Below are positions 17,585 through 26,073 of a stretch of 64,000 nucleotides of DNA, piece after piece; within the stretch, counting starts at the first letter, position 1; each line of letters starts with the position of its first letter. The translations under genes were made by a program, and so were the position numbers. Origin of the DNA: Deltaproteobacteria bacterium (GTDB lineage Bacteria > Myxococcota_A > UBA796 > GCA-2862545). The stretch lies in NCBI GenBank assembly GCA_007693595.1, contig REDI01000031.1:116260-180259 (forward strand). The letters are read 5' to 3'. The notes under the pieces are model-generated. The model was not told where the DNA came from. It searched no databases and was given only the letters and a program-made list of their open reading frames with translations.

Positions 17585-18241
17585 ATGACCCTTCACGCCA
17601 CCGATCGCGATCTGGAGCACATCCGCACCCTCTTCCTGCAGATGTGTGTGCGCTCGGAGTCCATGGTGCGTCGCTCGGTTCGCTCGGTGGTGTCGCGCGA
17701 CGCGGAGCTGGGTCGCGCCGTCATCCAGACCGATGTCGAGCTCGACCGTCTCGAAGTTCAGGTCGATCGCTCCTGTCTACGCTGTCTGGCGCTTCGTCAG
17801 CCGGTGGGGCACGATCTGCGCTTCGTCACGACGGTGCTCAAGATGGTCGTCGATCTTGAGCGGATCGGTGACCTCTCCGTCAACATCGCCAAGCGTGGCT
17901 TGGAGCTGAGCGCGGGCGCCGGTCTCCAGCCCTCGCTTGGTCTCGTGCGAATGGGCGAGCTCTCGGCCGACATGGTCCGCGCGGCTGCCGATGCGTTCGT
18001 CGAGGGGGACCCTGCCCTCGGCGCCGAGCTCCGCGAGCGTGACGCCGAGGTCGATCGCTTGAATCGAGAGCTCGTCCAGCGCTGGATCGACGTCATGACG
18101 GCCCACCCCTCTCAAGCGGAGCGGGCTCTCGCGCTGACCTCCATCTCGCGTTACCTTGAGAGGATCGCGGATCACGCGGTGAATCTTGGGCAGATGGTCG
18201 TGTTCCTGGTCGACGGCCGCGATGTGCGACACGTCCCCTGA
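17585..18241 (+). CDS. phoU: PhoU, phosphate signalling regulator
   Basis: A 218-aa protein with the two three-helix-bundle repeats of PhoU; the metal-site patterns appear as VVDLERIGDLSVNIAKR and ISRYLERIADHAVNLG. PhoU links Pst transporter state to PhoR. The ATG at 17585 was chosen because homologous-looking sequence begins there; the frame is open to 17477 but that part is GC-rich and lacks a ribosome site. It lies 137 bp after the ATPase gene. Confidence 0.92.
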   Translation: MTLHATDRDLEHIRTLFLQMCVRSESMVRRSVRSVVSRDAELGRAVIQTDVELDRLEVQVDRSCLRCLALRQPVGHDLRFVTTVLKMVVDLERIGDLSVNIAKRGLELSAGAGLQPSLGLVRMGELSADMVRAAADAFVEGDPALGAELRERDAEVDRLNRELVQRWIDVMTAHPSQAERALALTSISRYLERIADHAVNLGQMVVFLVDGRDVRHVP

Positions 18242-18301
18242 CCGCCGGCTGGGCCCGACCATGGGTTGCTGGGATCCACGAGGATCGATGAAGGAGTTCA
18301 C

Positions 18302-18676
18302 ATGCCAGAAGGTTCCGTCTGGCCCTGGTTCCGTAGGGTGCTCCTGGGTACGGTCATCGAGGGGCTGCACGAGGTCGGCCTACCGATCGATGCGTCGAGC
18401 ATCGAGCTTTCGTTCGACGAGGATAGCCTCTTTCAGTTTCCGGCCTTCGATAATCACCTTCGCTTCGTAGGCCGGGTGCGTGCCCGCGTCGACGCCGAGG
18501 TCCCTCCCGAGAAACTGAGGGCCCTCCGAGAGGCCTTCGAGCCGGCGTGGCCGGCCCTGGTGACCGAGCTCCGCCGCTTCCCGCTCCCTGATCGACTCGT
18601 CGTGGTGCGCAACGAGGTCACGGTCGAGGCCGATGGGGCGCGACTGAACCTCGTCTTCGATCTCGAGGCGGACTGA
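18302..18676 (+). CDS. Conserved-looking cytoplasmic protein of unknown function
   Basis: A 124-aa soluble protein with no signal peptide, membrane helix or cysteines. It is rich in Glu, Arg and Leu (PEKLRALREAFEPAWPALV). GGAG lies 7 nt before the ATG. It is 60 bp after phoU on the same strand, so it may belong to that transcript, but nothing in its sequence indicates a phosphate role. Family not recognised. Confidence 0.6.
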   Translation: MPEGSVWPWFRRVLLGTVIEGLHEVGLPIDASSIELSFDEDSLFQFPAFDNHLRFVGRVRARVDAEVPPEKLRALREAFEPAWPALVTELRRFPLPDRLVVVRNEVTVEADGARLNLVFDLEAD

Positions 18677-18688
18677 GGGCCGACCCTA

Positions 18689-19192
18689 CTAGACGCCCGA
18701 AACCTGCGCGAAGTCTGCGAGCGCTAGGATCGCCGCGCAGCAGAGGACGGCGAGGGCATCGATGCCCGCCGAGATGCAGCAGCCTCCCGCCGCACCCACA
18801 ACCCCTCGCATCCACGCCAGCACCTCCTTGCGCGCGCTGACGACGCCCAGCGCGACCGCGCCGGCGACCGCGAGGCCGTACCCGACGCCGGGCACGGGGA
18901 TGAACAAGCCCAGACAGGCTCCGATCACCGCTCCGGTCGCGGCCCCCGCCGAGCCCGCGAGCGCTCGACTGCCCAGGGCTGGACCAAAGAGCTGGGCGAC
19001 CCCGCCGACGACACAACACAGCGCCGCCAGCACCAACGCTTCCCGCGTCACCACCGCGAAGTCCGTGAGGCCTGCGAAGGCGACGAGTCCGAGAAATGCA
19101 ACGGCACAACCAGGGAATCCTGGAATCGCGGCGGCCGCTAACCCGAGCAGGATACCCCCGATCCCGCAGCCCCATGCGATCGCCTCGATCAT
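18689..19192 (-). CDS. DUF456-like glycine/alanine-rich membrane protein
   Basis: A 167-aa protein made almost wholly of hydrophobic, Gly/Ala-rich helices, with the segment GCLGL-type turn IGACLGLFIPVPGVGYGLAV near the middle. This resembles DUF456 family membrane proteins of unknown function. The ATG at 19192 has GGGAG a few bases upstream. It is convergent with the unknown gene at 18302 (12 bp gap) and divergent from the helicase gene. Confidence 0.55.
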   Translation of the reverse strand: MIEAIAWGCGIGGILLGLAAAAIPGFPGCAVAFLGLVAFAGLTDFAVVTREALVLAALCCVVGGVAQLFGPALGSRALAGSAGAATGAVIGACLGLFIPVPGVGYGLAVAGAVALGVVSARKEVLAWMRGVVGAAGGCCISAGIDALAVLCCAAILALADFAQVSGV

Positions 19193-19249
19193 GTGGGACT
19201 CCCGCAAGTGGGCTCGGCGGCATACACGGCTGGCTCAGGAGGAAAGTCC

Positions 19250-21409
19250 ATGCAGTACCGAGGCCTTGATCTCGACCCCTTCCAGTCCGAGGCGATCACG
19301 CACCTCTCGGAAGGGCGGTCCGTGCTCGTGTGCGCACCGACCGGCACCGGCAAGACCATCATCGCCGACTGGGTCGTCGAAGATGCGATGCGTCGCGGCA
19401 GGCAGGTCGTATACACAGCACCGATCAAGGCTCTCTCCAACCAGAAGTTTCGGGACTATACTCGGCTGCACGGCGAGGAGGTCGTCGGACTGGTAACCGG
19501 AGATCTGGTGATCCGCCGCGACGCCCCGTGCCGCGTCATGACCACCGAGATCCTCCGAAACATGCTGCTCTCGGGCGAGGACCTCTCGGACCTTCACGCA
19601 GTGGTCATCGACGAGATCCACTTCCTCGACGATCGAGAGCGCGGCACGGTCTGGGAAGAGGTCCTGATCTATCTGCCCAAGCATGTCCTGATCATCGGTC
19701 TCTCCGCCACCTTATCCAACATGCACTCCTTCGCGGAGTGGCTATCGGACGTGCGAGAAGCGCCGATCGAGGTCTTGGTTGAGACGCAGCGCGCGGTGCC
19801 GCTGTCGTTCTTCATCGCGAACCACGGCACAGGCATCGTCGAGCCTTCCGAGTACCATAAGCTCTACCTTCGAAGTCAGCAGGAAGATCGCGAGGACTCC
19901 GACCGGGGATCGAACCAGCGTCGCGGCAGAGGTCGTCGAGATCGTCGCGGGGGTCGGAACCGAGGTCGCGGGGGGCCGCCTCGAGGACGTGATCGCGATC
20001 GTCGCCGCCGACCCCGACAGACGCGTCACAGCGACATCGTGCGCATGCTGGTCAAGAAAGATCTGCTGCCTTGCCTCTATTTCGCGTTCAGTCGTCGAAA
20101 CATCGAGAGCAACGCCCGCTGGCTCACGACCGAACTTCGCGGCGATCTGCTCCGCGTCGAAGAGCAGCGCGCGCTGGATCAGCGCCTCGACGACGCGCAA
20201 GAGGCGCTGGGGCGGGTCCTCCATCCCGATCTGTTCCAGATGTACCGTCGCGGGATCGCCTTTCACCACGCGGGCCTGCACGTCAGCCTCAAGGCCCTGG
20301 TCGAAGAGCTCTACGAGAGCCGATTGATCAAGGTGCTCTACTGCACCTCGACCTTCGCGCTGGGGATCAACATGCCGGCTCGTGCCGTCGCCTTTGACGG
20401 GCTCAAGAAGTATGATGGGCAGGGCGTCAACCCGCTGACGGTGCGCGGCTTCATGCAAAAGGCGGGGCGGGCGGGTCGTCGGGGCATCGACACCGCCGGC
20501 ACGGTGGTCCTCCGCATCGACTTTCACGAGTATCCCGAGGTGCAGCCGCTCCTCGAGGACTACTTTCAGGGCCGTCCCGAGCCGGTTCGTTCGAGCTTCA
20601 GCCTGTCGTGGAACTCGATCGTGCGGCTCCTCTCTACCCAGAATCGAGAGCAGGTCCGCACGATCGTGGAGCGATCCTTCCTGAGCTGGCACCTCGAGCA
20701 CGAGGCGGACGCCCAGCGGGAGCGTGCCGACGAGCTGGAGCGTCGAGCTCAAGAGCGGAGCTCTCAGCATGCGGCCAAGAAAGCTCGCCGAGAGGCGAAG
20801 CGACTGCGGGCGCGCGCGCGTCGATCCGGGGGGCGGTGCTGGGAGGAGTTCGAGCGAAAGGAAGCTTTTCTGATCCAGGCCGGATACATCGCCGACGATG
20901 GCTCCTTCAACGCCGGGGCTCGGGTGCTCATGCATCTGCAGATAGCCGAGATCTTCATGACGGAGTTGGTGCTCACCGGGGTCTTTGAAGACCTCGACGA
21001 TCCCACGCTCTTTGGGCTGCTTTGCGCCCTTGTCTCGAACTTTCCTCGCAAGGTCGGCCGACGCTACGGGCTCGATCAGGACCTACGCGACCTGGCTCGC
21101 AGGGTCGAGACGGTGCGCCAGTCTCCAATCGTCACGGACGCCGAGGCGATCACGCGCCAGGAGGTCGAGTGGTCCCCTTACTGGATCCCGCTTGGAAAGG
21201 CTTGGGTGCTCGGAGAGTCCATGGCCGAGATCCTCGACAAGATCGAGAGCGAGACCGACGTCGCTGGCGATGTCGTTGGGACGTTTCGGCGCGCCAAGGA
21301 TCTGTGCAAGCAGCTCGCCGACGTACACCACGAGATGGCCGACCGAGCCGACCGCCTGCGGAGCTTGGCCCGTCGCGTCTCGAGGGATGAGGTCGAGGTC
21401 GTCGACTGA
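19250..21409 (+). CDS. Ski2/Mtr4-like DExH helicase with Arg/Gly-rich insert
   Basis: A 719-aa superfamily 2 helicase. Motif I is CAPTGTGKT, motif II VIDEIHFLDD, motif III GLSATLSN and motif VI MQKAGRAGRRGID, as in Ski2-like RNA helicases. Between the two RecA-like domains, residues about 212-262 form a strongly Arg/Gly-rich stretch with RGRG and RGG repeats, likely disordered and nucleic-acid binding. A second basic, coiled-coil-like stretch lies at about residues 485-525 (AAKKARREAKRLRARARR). The C-terminal ~190 residues resemble the DSHCT-type helical region. The start has GGAAAG upstream. It is probably an RNA helicase; bacterial members are poorly characterised. Confidence 0.88.
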   Translation: MQYRGLDLDPFQSEAITHLSEGRSVLVCAPTGTGKTIIADWVVEDAMRRGRQVVYTAPIKALSNQKFRDYTRLHGEEVVGLVTGDLVIRRDAPCRVMTTEILRNMLLSGEDLSDLHAVVIDEIHFLDDRERGTVWEEVLIYLPKHVLIIGLSATLSNMHSFAEWLSDVREAPIEVLVETQRAVPLSFFIANHGTGIVEPSEYHKLYLRSQQEDREDSDRGSNQRRGRGRRDRRGGRNRGRGGPPRGRDRDRRRRPRQTRHSDIVRMLVKKDLLPCLYFAFSRRNIESNARWLTTELRGDLLRVEEQRALDQRLDDAQEALGRVLHPDLFQMYRRGIAFHHAGLHVSLKALVEELYESRLIKVLYCTSTFALGINMPARAVAFDGLKKYDGQGVNPLTVRGFMQKAGRAGRRGIDTAGTVVLRIDFHEYPEVQPLLEDYFQGRPEPVRSSFSLSWNSIVRLLSTQNREQVRTIVERSFLSWHLEHEADAQRERADELERRAQERSSQHAAKKARREAKRLRARARRSGGRCWEEFERKEAFLIQAGYIADDGSFNAGARVLMHLQIAEIFMTELVLTGVFEDLDDPTLFGLLCALVSNFPRKVGRRYGLDQDLRDLARRVETVRQSPIVTDAEAITRQEVEWSPYWIPLGKAWVLGESMAEILDKIESETDVAGDVVGTFRRAKDLCKQLADVHHEMADRADRLRSLARRVSRDEVEVVD

Positions 21410-21552
21410 GCTCGGCCTATGGCTGGGATCGACCGCTCTGCCCATCGCGGGACTGCTCGCTTCGTCGCGCGGTCGCACTCGCATCGAGGGAGCGCGGAAA
21501 GGAGACTTGCAGCCGGACTCGAGACGTGGGGTTGAAACTTGTTAACGCATAA

Positions 21553-21578
21553 ACGCCACCCGCAGAGGCGGGTGGCGT
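21553..21578 (+). terminator. 11-bp perfect hairpin downstream of the helicase gene
   Basis: ACGCCACCCGC pairs exactly with GCGGGTGGCGT around an AGAG loop, 144 bp after the helicase stop. No T-run follows on the plus strand. On the minus strand the following bases are T-richer, so it may act in either direction. Confidence 0.6.
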
Positions 21579-21677
21579 CGTGCCAGAGCCTCCTGATGGT
21601 AGCGATGGGGTCGCCCCGCGTCAAGGCTCGGGGTGGCTCGATGTGAGCCCGGCAAGATTCCAGCGATAGAAAGCAAT

Positions 21678-21708
21678 GAAGCGGCGACCGTGAGTCGGTC
21701 ACCGCTTC
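21678..21708 (-). terminator. Terminator for the tRNA-Gln/tRNA-Glu transcript
   Basis: A stem of GAAGCGG + GACCG with one mismatch and a 5-nt loop. Read on the minus strand it lies 45 nt after tRNA-Glu and is followed by the T-rich ATTGCTTTCT. Confidence 0.7.
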
Positions 21709-21753
21709 GAGGTCGTCGAGCGAGGGGCGTGGCGCTCCATCACTCGGCGTAGC

Positions 21754-21828
21754 TGGTACTCCCAAGGGGAATCGAACCCCTGCTTTCGCCGTGAGAGGGC
21801 GACGTCCTAACCGCTAGACTATGGGAGC
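21754..21828 (-). tRNA. tRNA-Glu, anticodon CTC
   Basis: A 75-nt cloverleaf. The acceptor GCTCCCA pairs with TGGGAGT (G-U at the first pair), anticodon stem TCGCC/GGCGA encloses loop CTCTCAC (anticodon CTC), and T-stem AGGGG/CCCCT encloses TTCGATT. CCA is encoded. It lies 7 nt downstream of tRNA-Gln on the same strand, so the two are co-transcribed. Confidence 0.95.
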
Positions 21829-21835
21829 ATGCACA

Positions 21836-21908
21836 TTGGCCTGCCAGGGCTCGAACCTGGAACCTTCGGGGCCAGAACCCGACGTCTTGCCAATTCGACC
21901 ACAGGCCA
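21836..21908 (-). tRNA. tRNA-Gln, anticodon CTG
   Basis: A 73-nt cloverleaf with acceptor TGGCCTG/CAGGCCA (the U1-A72 pair typical of tRNA-Gln), anticodon stem TCGGG/CCCGA with loop TTCTGGC (anticodon CTG), and T-stem CCAGG/CCTGG. CCA is not encoded, unlike in the neighbouring tRNA-Glu. Confidence 0.95.
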
Positions 21909-21920
21909 TCAAGCCCCGAG

Positions 21921-21949
21921 GGTTTAATCTCGGAGCCCGGTGTCGTCAA
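21921..21949 (-). promoter_or_regulatory. Promoter of the tRNA-Gln/tRNA-Glu operon
   Basis: On the minus strand TTGACG is followed after 17 nt by TAAACC (or after 16 nt by TTAAAC). The predicted transcript start is 5-7 nt before tRNA-Gln. The stretch after the -10 is GC-rich (CCTCGGGG), like discriminators of stringently controlled stable-RNA promoters. Confidence 0.6.
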
Positions 21950-21976
21950 GGAGGCGCGCGCAGGAGATGAACGGGC

Positions 21977-22456
21977 TCAGGGAAACTGGTCGATCGAGAG
22001 GTTCTCGGCGGCGAGTCTTTTGTTGGTGGTCTGAAACCAGGTTTCCTCTTCGAGCTTCGCCTTGTCGGCCAGGGAGCGCCCGCGCTTCCAGCGCTGTGCA
22101 TCACCGCGCTCGATGCCTTCGAGAATCAGCGCGTATCCCTCGGCGCGGGAGCCCCAGATCGTGACGAGTTGACCGTGAGCATCGACCCAAGGGCCGGGTA
22201 CATTCACCAAGCCAGCCTGATCGTGGAGGTGCTGAGCGAGTGGAACGATGCCGGTGCGCCAGGCCTCGACCGCGCCGTCACCATCGGCCCGCTCGGCGTG
22301 CACATCTGCAGCCGTCTCGAGCATTCTCTGCGCAAGAAGGCTGTTCTCGTGCAGGAGGGGGTGAAGCGCGATCACATAGGTCGCGTTATCGATGCTGGGC
22401 GCGGGGTTCACGCAGGAGCTCAGCGCGAGCAGAATGAGAGCGGTACGGGTTGCCAT
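21977..22456 (-). CDS. Predicted lipoprotein of unknown function
   Basis: A 159-aa protein starting MATRTALILLALSSC, a short signal with lipobox LSSC (Cys15). The mature part is mostly helical and contains a repeated pattern of hydrophobic helices (HPLLHENSLLAQRML, IVPLAQHLHDQAGLV). It was not assigned to a family. It stands alone between the tRNAs and the divergent DUF177 gene. Confidence 0.65.
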   Translation of the reverse strand: MATRTALILLALSSCVNPAPSIDNATYVIALHPLLHENSLLAQRMLETAADVHAERADGDGAVEAWRTGIVPLAQHLHDQAGLVNVPGPWVDAHGQLVTIWGSRAEGYALILEGIERGDAQRWKRGRSLADKAKLEEETWFQTTNKRLAAENLSIDQFP

Positions 22457-22509
22457 GGGGTCATGCTAACCGCTGCGCGCTCTCGTGTGGAGGGCCACCT
22501 TGCCTTCAC

Positions 22510-23070
22510 ATGCCCAGCCGGCTAACTGCGCGGGACTCGACCGTCGGTCGGGTGGAGGTTCGGGTGAACATCGCGGCAGACACCATCCCCAGCGAAGGCC
22601 TCGAGGTCACGATCGATCTCGACGCATCCTGGGCCACGCAGGCGGCGGCGCACGCGCTCGAGATCGAGCCGACGTCTCTGAGTGGTGTGGTGCGGGTCCG
22701 GCGCATCGCCGACATGCTCAAGGTACAGGGCTTCGTGCGCGCCTCGGCCGCCCGAGCCTGTGAGCGCTGCGGAGAGCAGGTCGAGCTCGTGATCGAAGCG
22801 ACCGACATCGAGCTGAATTACATTCCAGCCGATCCCAACCGCGGGTCGGGGGAGCTGCGCCTGGGTGAGTCCGACCTCGACGTCGGCTGGTATGAACATG
22901 GCGCCCTCGAACTCTCACAGGTCCTCTCTGAAGCCCTCGCGCTCGAGCTCCCCACCCGCGTCGTGTGCCTCGACACGGACTCCTGCGACCAGCGTGTCGC
23001 CCAACTTCTTGCGCAGGCGGCGCCGGGGGTCGAAACGAGCCCGTTCGCCTCACTCCGCGACCTTTTCTGA
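22510..23070 (+). CDS. yceD: DUF177 / YceD family protein
   Basis: A 186-aa acidic protein with the DUF177 pattern: GFVRASAARACERCGEQVEL in the middle, the LNYIP segment, a later Cys pair (CLDTDSC) and the C-terminal SPFASLRDLF, typical of proteins encoded directly before rpmF. YceD-like proteins are linked to 23S rRNA accumulation or processing, but the mechanism is not settled. The ATG at 22510 is one option; a GTG at 22552 would remove 14 residues. It is 18 bp upstream of rpmF and co-transcription is very likely. Confidence 0.85.
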   Translation: MPSRLTARDSTVGRVEVRVNIAADTIPSEGLEVTIDLDASWATQAAAHALEIEPTSLSGVVRVRRIADMLKVQGFVRASAARACERCGEQVELVIEATDIELNYIPADPNRGSGELRLGESDLDVGWYEHGALELSQVLSEALALELPTRVVCLDTDSCDQRVAQLLAQAAPGVETSPFASLRDLF

Positions 23071-23088
23071 ACTCCCTGGAGGTTTCCC

Positions 23089-23271
23089 ATGGCCGTCCCT
23101 AAGAAGCGTACTTCGCGCCGTCGCCGCGACATGCGGCGTGCCCACGATTCCATCACCTTCTCCGCTGCCGTCGAGCTCTGCGAGACCTGCGGTGAGCTGA
23201 AGCTCCGGCATCGCCTGTGCGAAGCTTGTGGGACCTATCGCGGTCGTCAGGTCGTCGACGCCGCCGAGTAG
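23089..23271 (+). CDS. rpmF: 50S ribosomal protein bL32
   Basis: A 60-aa basic protein beginning MAVPKKRTSRRRRDMRRAH, the standard bL32 N-terminus. It has two CxxC pairs (CETC, CEAC) forming a zinc site. GGAGG lies 7 nt before the ATG. It sits in the conserved order DUF177-rpmF-plsX. Confidence 0.97.
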   Translation: MAVPKKRTSRRRRDMRRAHDSITFSAAVELCETCGELKLRHRLCEACGTYRGRQVVDAAE

Positions 23272-23425
23272 CGTCCTCACCCCGCGTCCCAGGCTAGGGC
23301 CTGTCCTGCGCCCAGCCTATCCGGGTTGTGGGGCGAGCTCCGTCCCCCGACTCTGCGGATCCGTCCTCGTTGCTCGGCGCACGGCCGGTTAGGACCTTCC
23401 CGTCTCTCGAGGGTGAGGAGCGGAG

Positions 23426-24370
23426 TTGAGCTCGATCTGCGTCGACGCTTGCGGAGGAGATCAGGCCCCCCACGCGGTCGTCAGGGCGGCGCTGACCGCT
23501 CGCGCTGACGGCGTCCCCGTGGTGTTGGCGGGTCCGGCCGACCGGCTGCGAGCCACCCTAGATTGTGGGGATCTCCCCATCCTCGACGCCCCCGAGGCCT
23601 TCGACGAAGGCTTGAGCCCCCTCGAAGCGATCCGAGCCGCTCCGGGCTCATCGGTCGCGGTTGGGCTGCAGGCCCTCCACGAGGGGCGGGTCTCGGCCTT
23701 GGTGTCCTGTGGGCCGTCGGGCGCTGTGCTCCTGCAGTCGGTTCGCACACTCGGGGTCATGCGCGGCCTCTCGCGTCCAGCGCTCGCGGTCTCGCTGCCC
23801 CGTCCGTCGGGTCCCCCAGCGCTCTTGATCGATGCGGGGGCCAACGTGGACTGTCGGTCCGAGCACCTCGTGGACTTCGCGCGGCTCGGGGTCGCTTGGC
23901 TGAGGGCGACAGGCCGTGAGCACGTCCGCGTCGGCCTGCTCTCTAACGGTGCCGAGCCCGGCAAGGGAACCGCCGTCGTCCGCGCAGCCCTCTCGGCGCT
24001 CGCCGAGCTCGGTCCACCGGCGGTGGGCGAGGTCGTCGGCCAGATCGAGCCACACGTCGCCCTGGCGGGCGGTTGCGACGTGCTCGTCGCCGACGGCTTC
24101 GTCGGCAACGTCATGCTCAAGTCGCTCGAGGCGGCTCACGAGGTCGTCCTGGGTCACCTCCGGGGTCGTATCCCAGATGCCCAGTCGGCTCTCGGGGAGC
24201 TCTCATGGTCCCGCTTTGGAGCAGCGAGTCTCCTTGGCGTGGAAGGCCTCGTCTACGTCGGCCATGGGCGCTCGGGTCACGCGGCGGTGCTCAGTGCCAT
24301 CCGTGAGGCTCACCGCACCGCGGCGCGCGACCCGCTCACCTCGCTGCGAGCGACGCTCGGCGAAGACTGA
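23426..24370 (+). CDS. plsX: PlsX, phosphate acyltransferase
   Basis: A 314-aa protein with PlsX landmarks: VDACGGDQAPHAVV at the N-terminus (the usual MGGD reads CGGD), LLIDAGANVDC, GLLSNGAEPGKGT and DVLVADGFVGNVMLKSLE. It makes acyl-phosphate from acyl-ACP at the membrane surface for phospholipid synthesis. The start is TTG with GAGGAGCGGAG upstream. It is slightly shorter than E. coli PlsX. The genes that often follow plsX (fabH, fabD, fabG) are absent here. Confidence 0.92.
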   Translation: MSSICVDACGGDQAPHAVVRAALTARADGVPVVLAGPADRLRATLDCGDLPILDAPEAFDEGLSPLEAIRAAPGSSVAVGLQALHEGRVSALVSCGPSGAVLLQSVRTLGVMRGLSRPALAVSLPRPSGPPALLIDAGANVDCRSEHLVDFARLGVAWLRATGREHVRVGLLSNGAEPGKGTAVVRAALSALAELGPPAVGEVVGQIEPHVALAGGCDVLVADGFVGNVMLKSLEAAHEVVLGHLRGRIPDAQSALGELSWSRFGAASLLGVEGLVYVGHGRSGHAAVLSAIREAHRTAARDPLTSLRATLGED

Positions 24371-24562
24371 GCCCTCACGGTGGCTCTCGGGTCGCAGGTT
24401 GGGTTCGTGCCCCGCGGAGACCGTGACGGTCGCTGAGGTCTCATCCTCCGTTGCCGGCCCGGTCCGTTGCGTTATCCTGCCGCCCGCCGTCGGGACCCGC
24501 ACGGGCCATGTTACGGTTCAACCAGCCAGCCCCAGCCAACCCCCAGCATCGTGGAGTCCTCC

Positions 24563-24805
24563 ATGGCACATGACGAGATCGCACAGAAGGTGGCCGACAT
24601 CATTGCGCAGAACCTCGACGTCAAGCGCGACGAGATCCAGCCTACCTCATCCTTCATTCAGGATCTCAACGCCGACTCCCTCGACATCGTCGAGCTCGTC
24701 ATGGCGATCGAGAAGGAGTTCGATCTCACCATCCCCGATGAAGAGGCCGAGAAGATCCGCACGGTACAAGACGCGGTCGACTACATCGTCGCCCACACCA
24801 ACTGA
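24563..24805 (+). CDS. acpP: Acyl carrier protein
   Basis: An 80-aa acidic four-helix protein with the 4'-phosphopantetheine attachment site DSL at Ser39 ([15 protein letters not shown]). It carries growing acyl chains in fatty acid synthesis. The ATG is preceded by GGAG. It lies 192 bp after plsX and 17 bp before fabF. Confidence 0.97.
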   Translation: MAHDEIAQKVADIIAQNLDVKRDEIQPTSSFIQDLNADSLDIVELVMAIEKEFDLTIPDEEAEKIRTVQDAVDYIVAHTN

Positions 24806-24822
24806 TACGACCCGAGGGTCCG

Positions 24823-26073
24823 TTGAGCCGACGCGTGGTGATCACGGGCTTGGGCACGATCAACCCTTGTGGTCACGATGTGCCCCAGACCTTCCAGGCC
24901 GTGTGTGCGGGCCGCTCCGGGCTGGGGCTGCTCACGCGCTTCGATGCCTCGGGCTTCCCAAGCCAGGTCGCAGGCGAGGTGAAGGGTTTCGACGGCTCGG
25001 CGATCTTTGGTCGCCGAGCCTGTCGACGTCTGGGCCTGTTCATGCAGTACGCTTTGGTCTCGGTGCGCGAGGCCATGGCCGACGCGGGCTTCGACCGTTC
25101 CGCGGGGCGCTGGCCTGACCCGGAGCGTCTCGGTACGTATGTCGGCTCTGGCATCGGGGGGTTCCCCGAGATCGTCGAAGAAGCCAACAAGGTGCGCGAT
25201 GAAGGGGCAACCCGGATCAGCGCCTACTTCATTCCCCGATCCCTGGTCAACCTCGCGACGGGCCAGGTCGCGATCGAACTCGACGCCCGTGGGCCCAGCT
25301 TGTGTATCTCCACCGCCTGCGCGGTGGGCAATCACTCCATCGGCGAAGCCTACCGCGCCATCCGGGCGGGCGATGCCGACGTGATCGTCGCGGGGGGCAC
25401 CGAGGCTGCCCTCACCCCTCTGGGCTACGGCGGCTTCATGGTGATGCGGGCCCTGAGCAAGCGCAACGACGATCCACAGGCGGCGTCGCGCCCCTTTGAC
25501 CGCGACCGCGACGGCTTCGTGATGAGCGAGGGCGCAGGCGTCGTCATCCTCGAAGAGCTGGAGCACGCTCGCTCGCGGGGCGCTCGGATCTATGCAGAGC
25601 TGGTGGGCTATGCCGCCACGACCGACGCGCACCATGTCACGGCGCCGGCCGAAGGGGGAGCCGGGGCCGCGCGGTGCATGTCGATCGCGATGCGGAACGC
25701 GGGGATCTCACCCGAGCAGGTCGGGTACATCAACGCGCATGGGACCTCGACGCCCGCCAACGACGCGGCTGAGACCGCTGCGATTCACTCCGCTCTTGGG
25801 CCAGCGGCCGAACGGGTCGCGGTCAGCTCGACCAAGGGAGTCACGGGTCACCTCCTCGGCGCCGCCGGCGGTCTTGAGGCCGTGCTGACCGTCATGGCCG
25901 TGCACACCGGGATCATACCTCCGACCGCGAACTATCAGAACCCCGATCCAGACTGCGATCTCGACTATGTGGTCGAAGGCGCCCGCGAGCTGCGTCCCAG
26001 GTATGCGTTGAGCAACGCCTTCGGGTTCGGGGGCACGAACTCTTCCTTGCTCTTTGCCCGCTGGGAGGATTGA
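24823..26073 (+). CDS. fabF: FabF, beta-ketoacyl-ACP synthase II
   Basis: A 416-aa condensing enzyme. The nucleophile is Cys166 in CISTACAVGNHS, and the catalytic histidines are in INAHGTSTPANDAAE and STKGVTGHLLGAAGG. The C-terminal Gly-rich FGFGGTNSSLLF is present. It elongates acyl-ACP with malonyl-ACP. The start is TTG. It directly follows acpP and its stop abuts the rpiB ATG. Confidence 0.96.
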   Translation: MSRRVVITGLGTINPCGHDVPQTFQAVCAGRSGLGLLTRFDASGFPSQVAGEVKGFDGSAIFGRRACRRLGLFMQYALVSVREAMADAGFDRSAGRWPDPERLGTYVGSGIGGFPEIVEEANKVRDEGATRISAYFIPRSLVNLATGQVAIELDARGPSLCISTACAVGNHSIGEAYRAIRAGDADVIVAGGTEAALTPLGYGGFMVMRALSKRNDDPQAASRPFDRDRDGFVMSEGAGVVILEELEHARSRGARIYAELVGYAATTDAHHVTAPAEGGAGAARCMSIAMRNAGISPEQVGYINAHGTSTPANDAAETAAIHSALGPAAERVAVSSTKGVTGHLLGAAGGLEAVLTVMAVHTGIIPPTANYQNPDPDCDLDYVVEGARELRPRYALSNAFGFGGTNSSLLFARWED

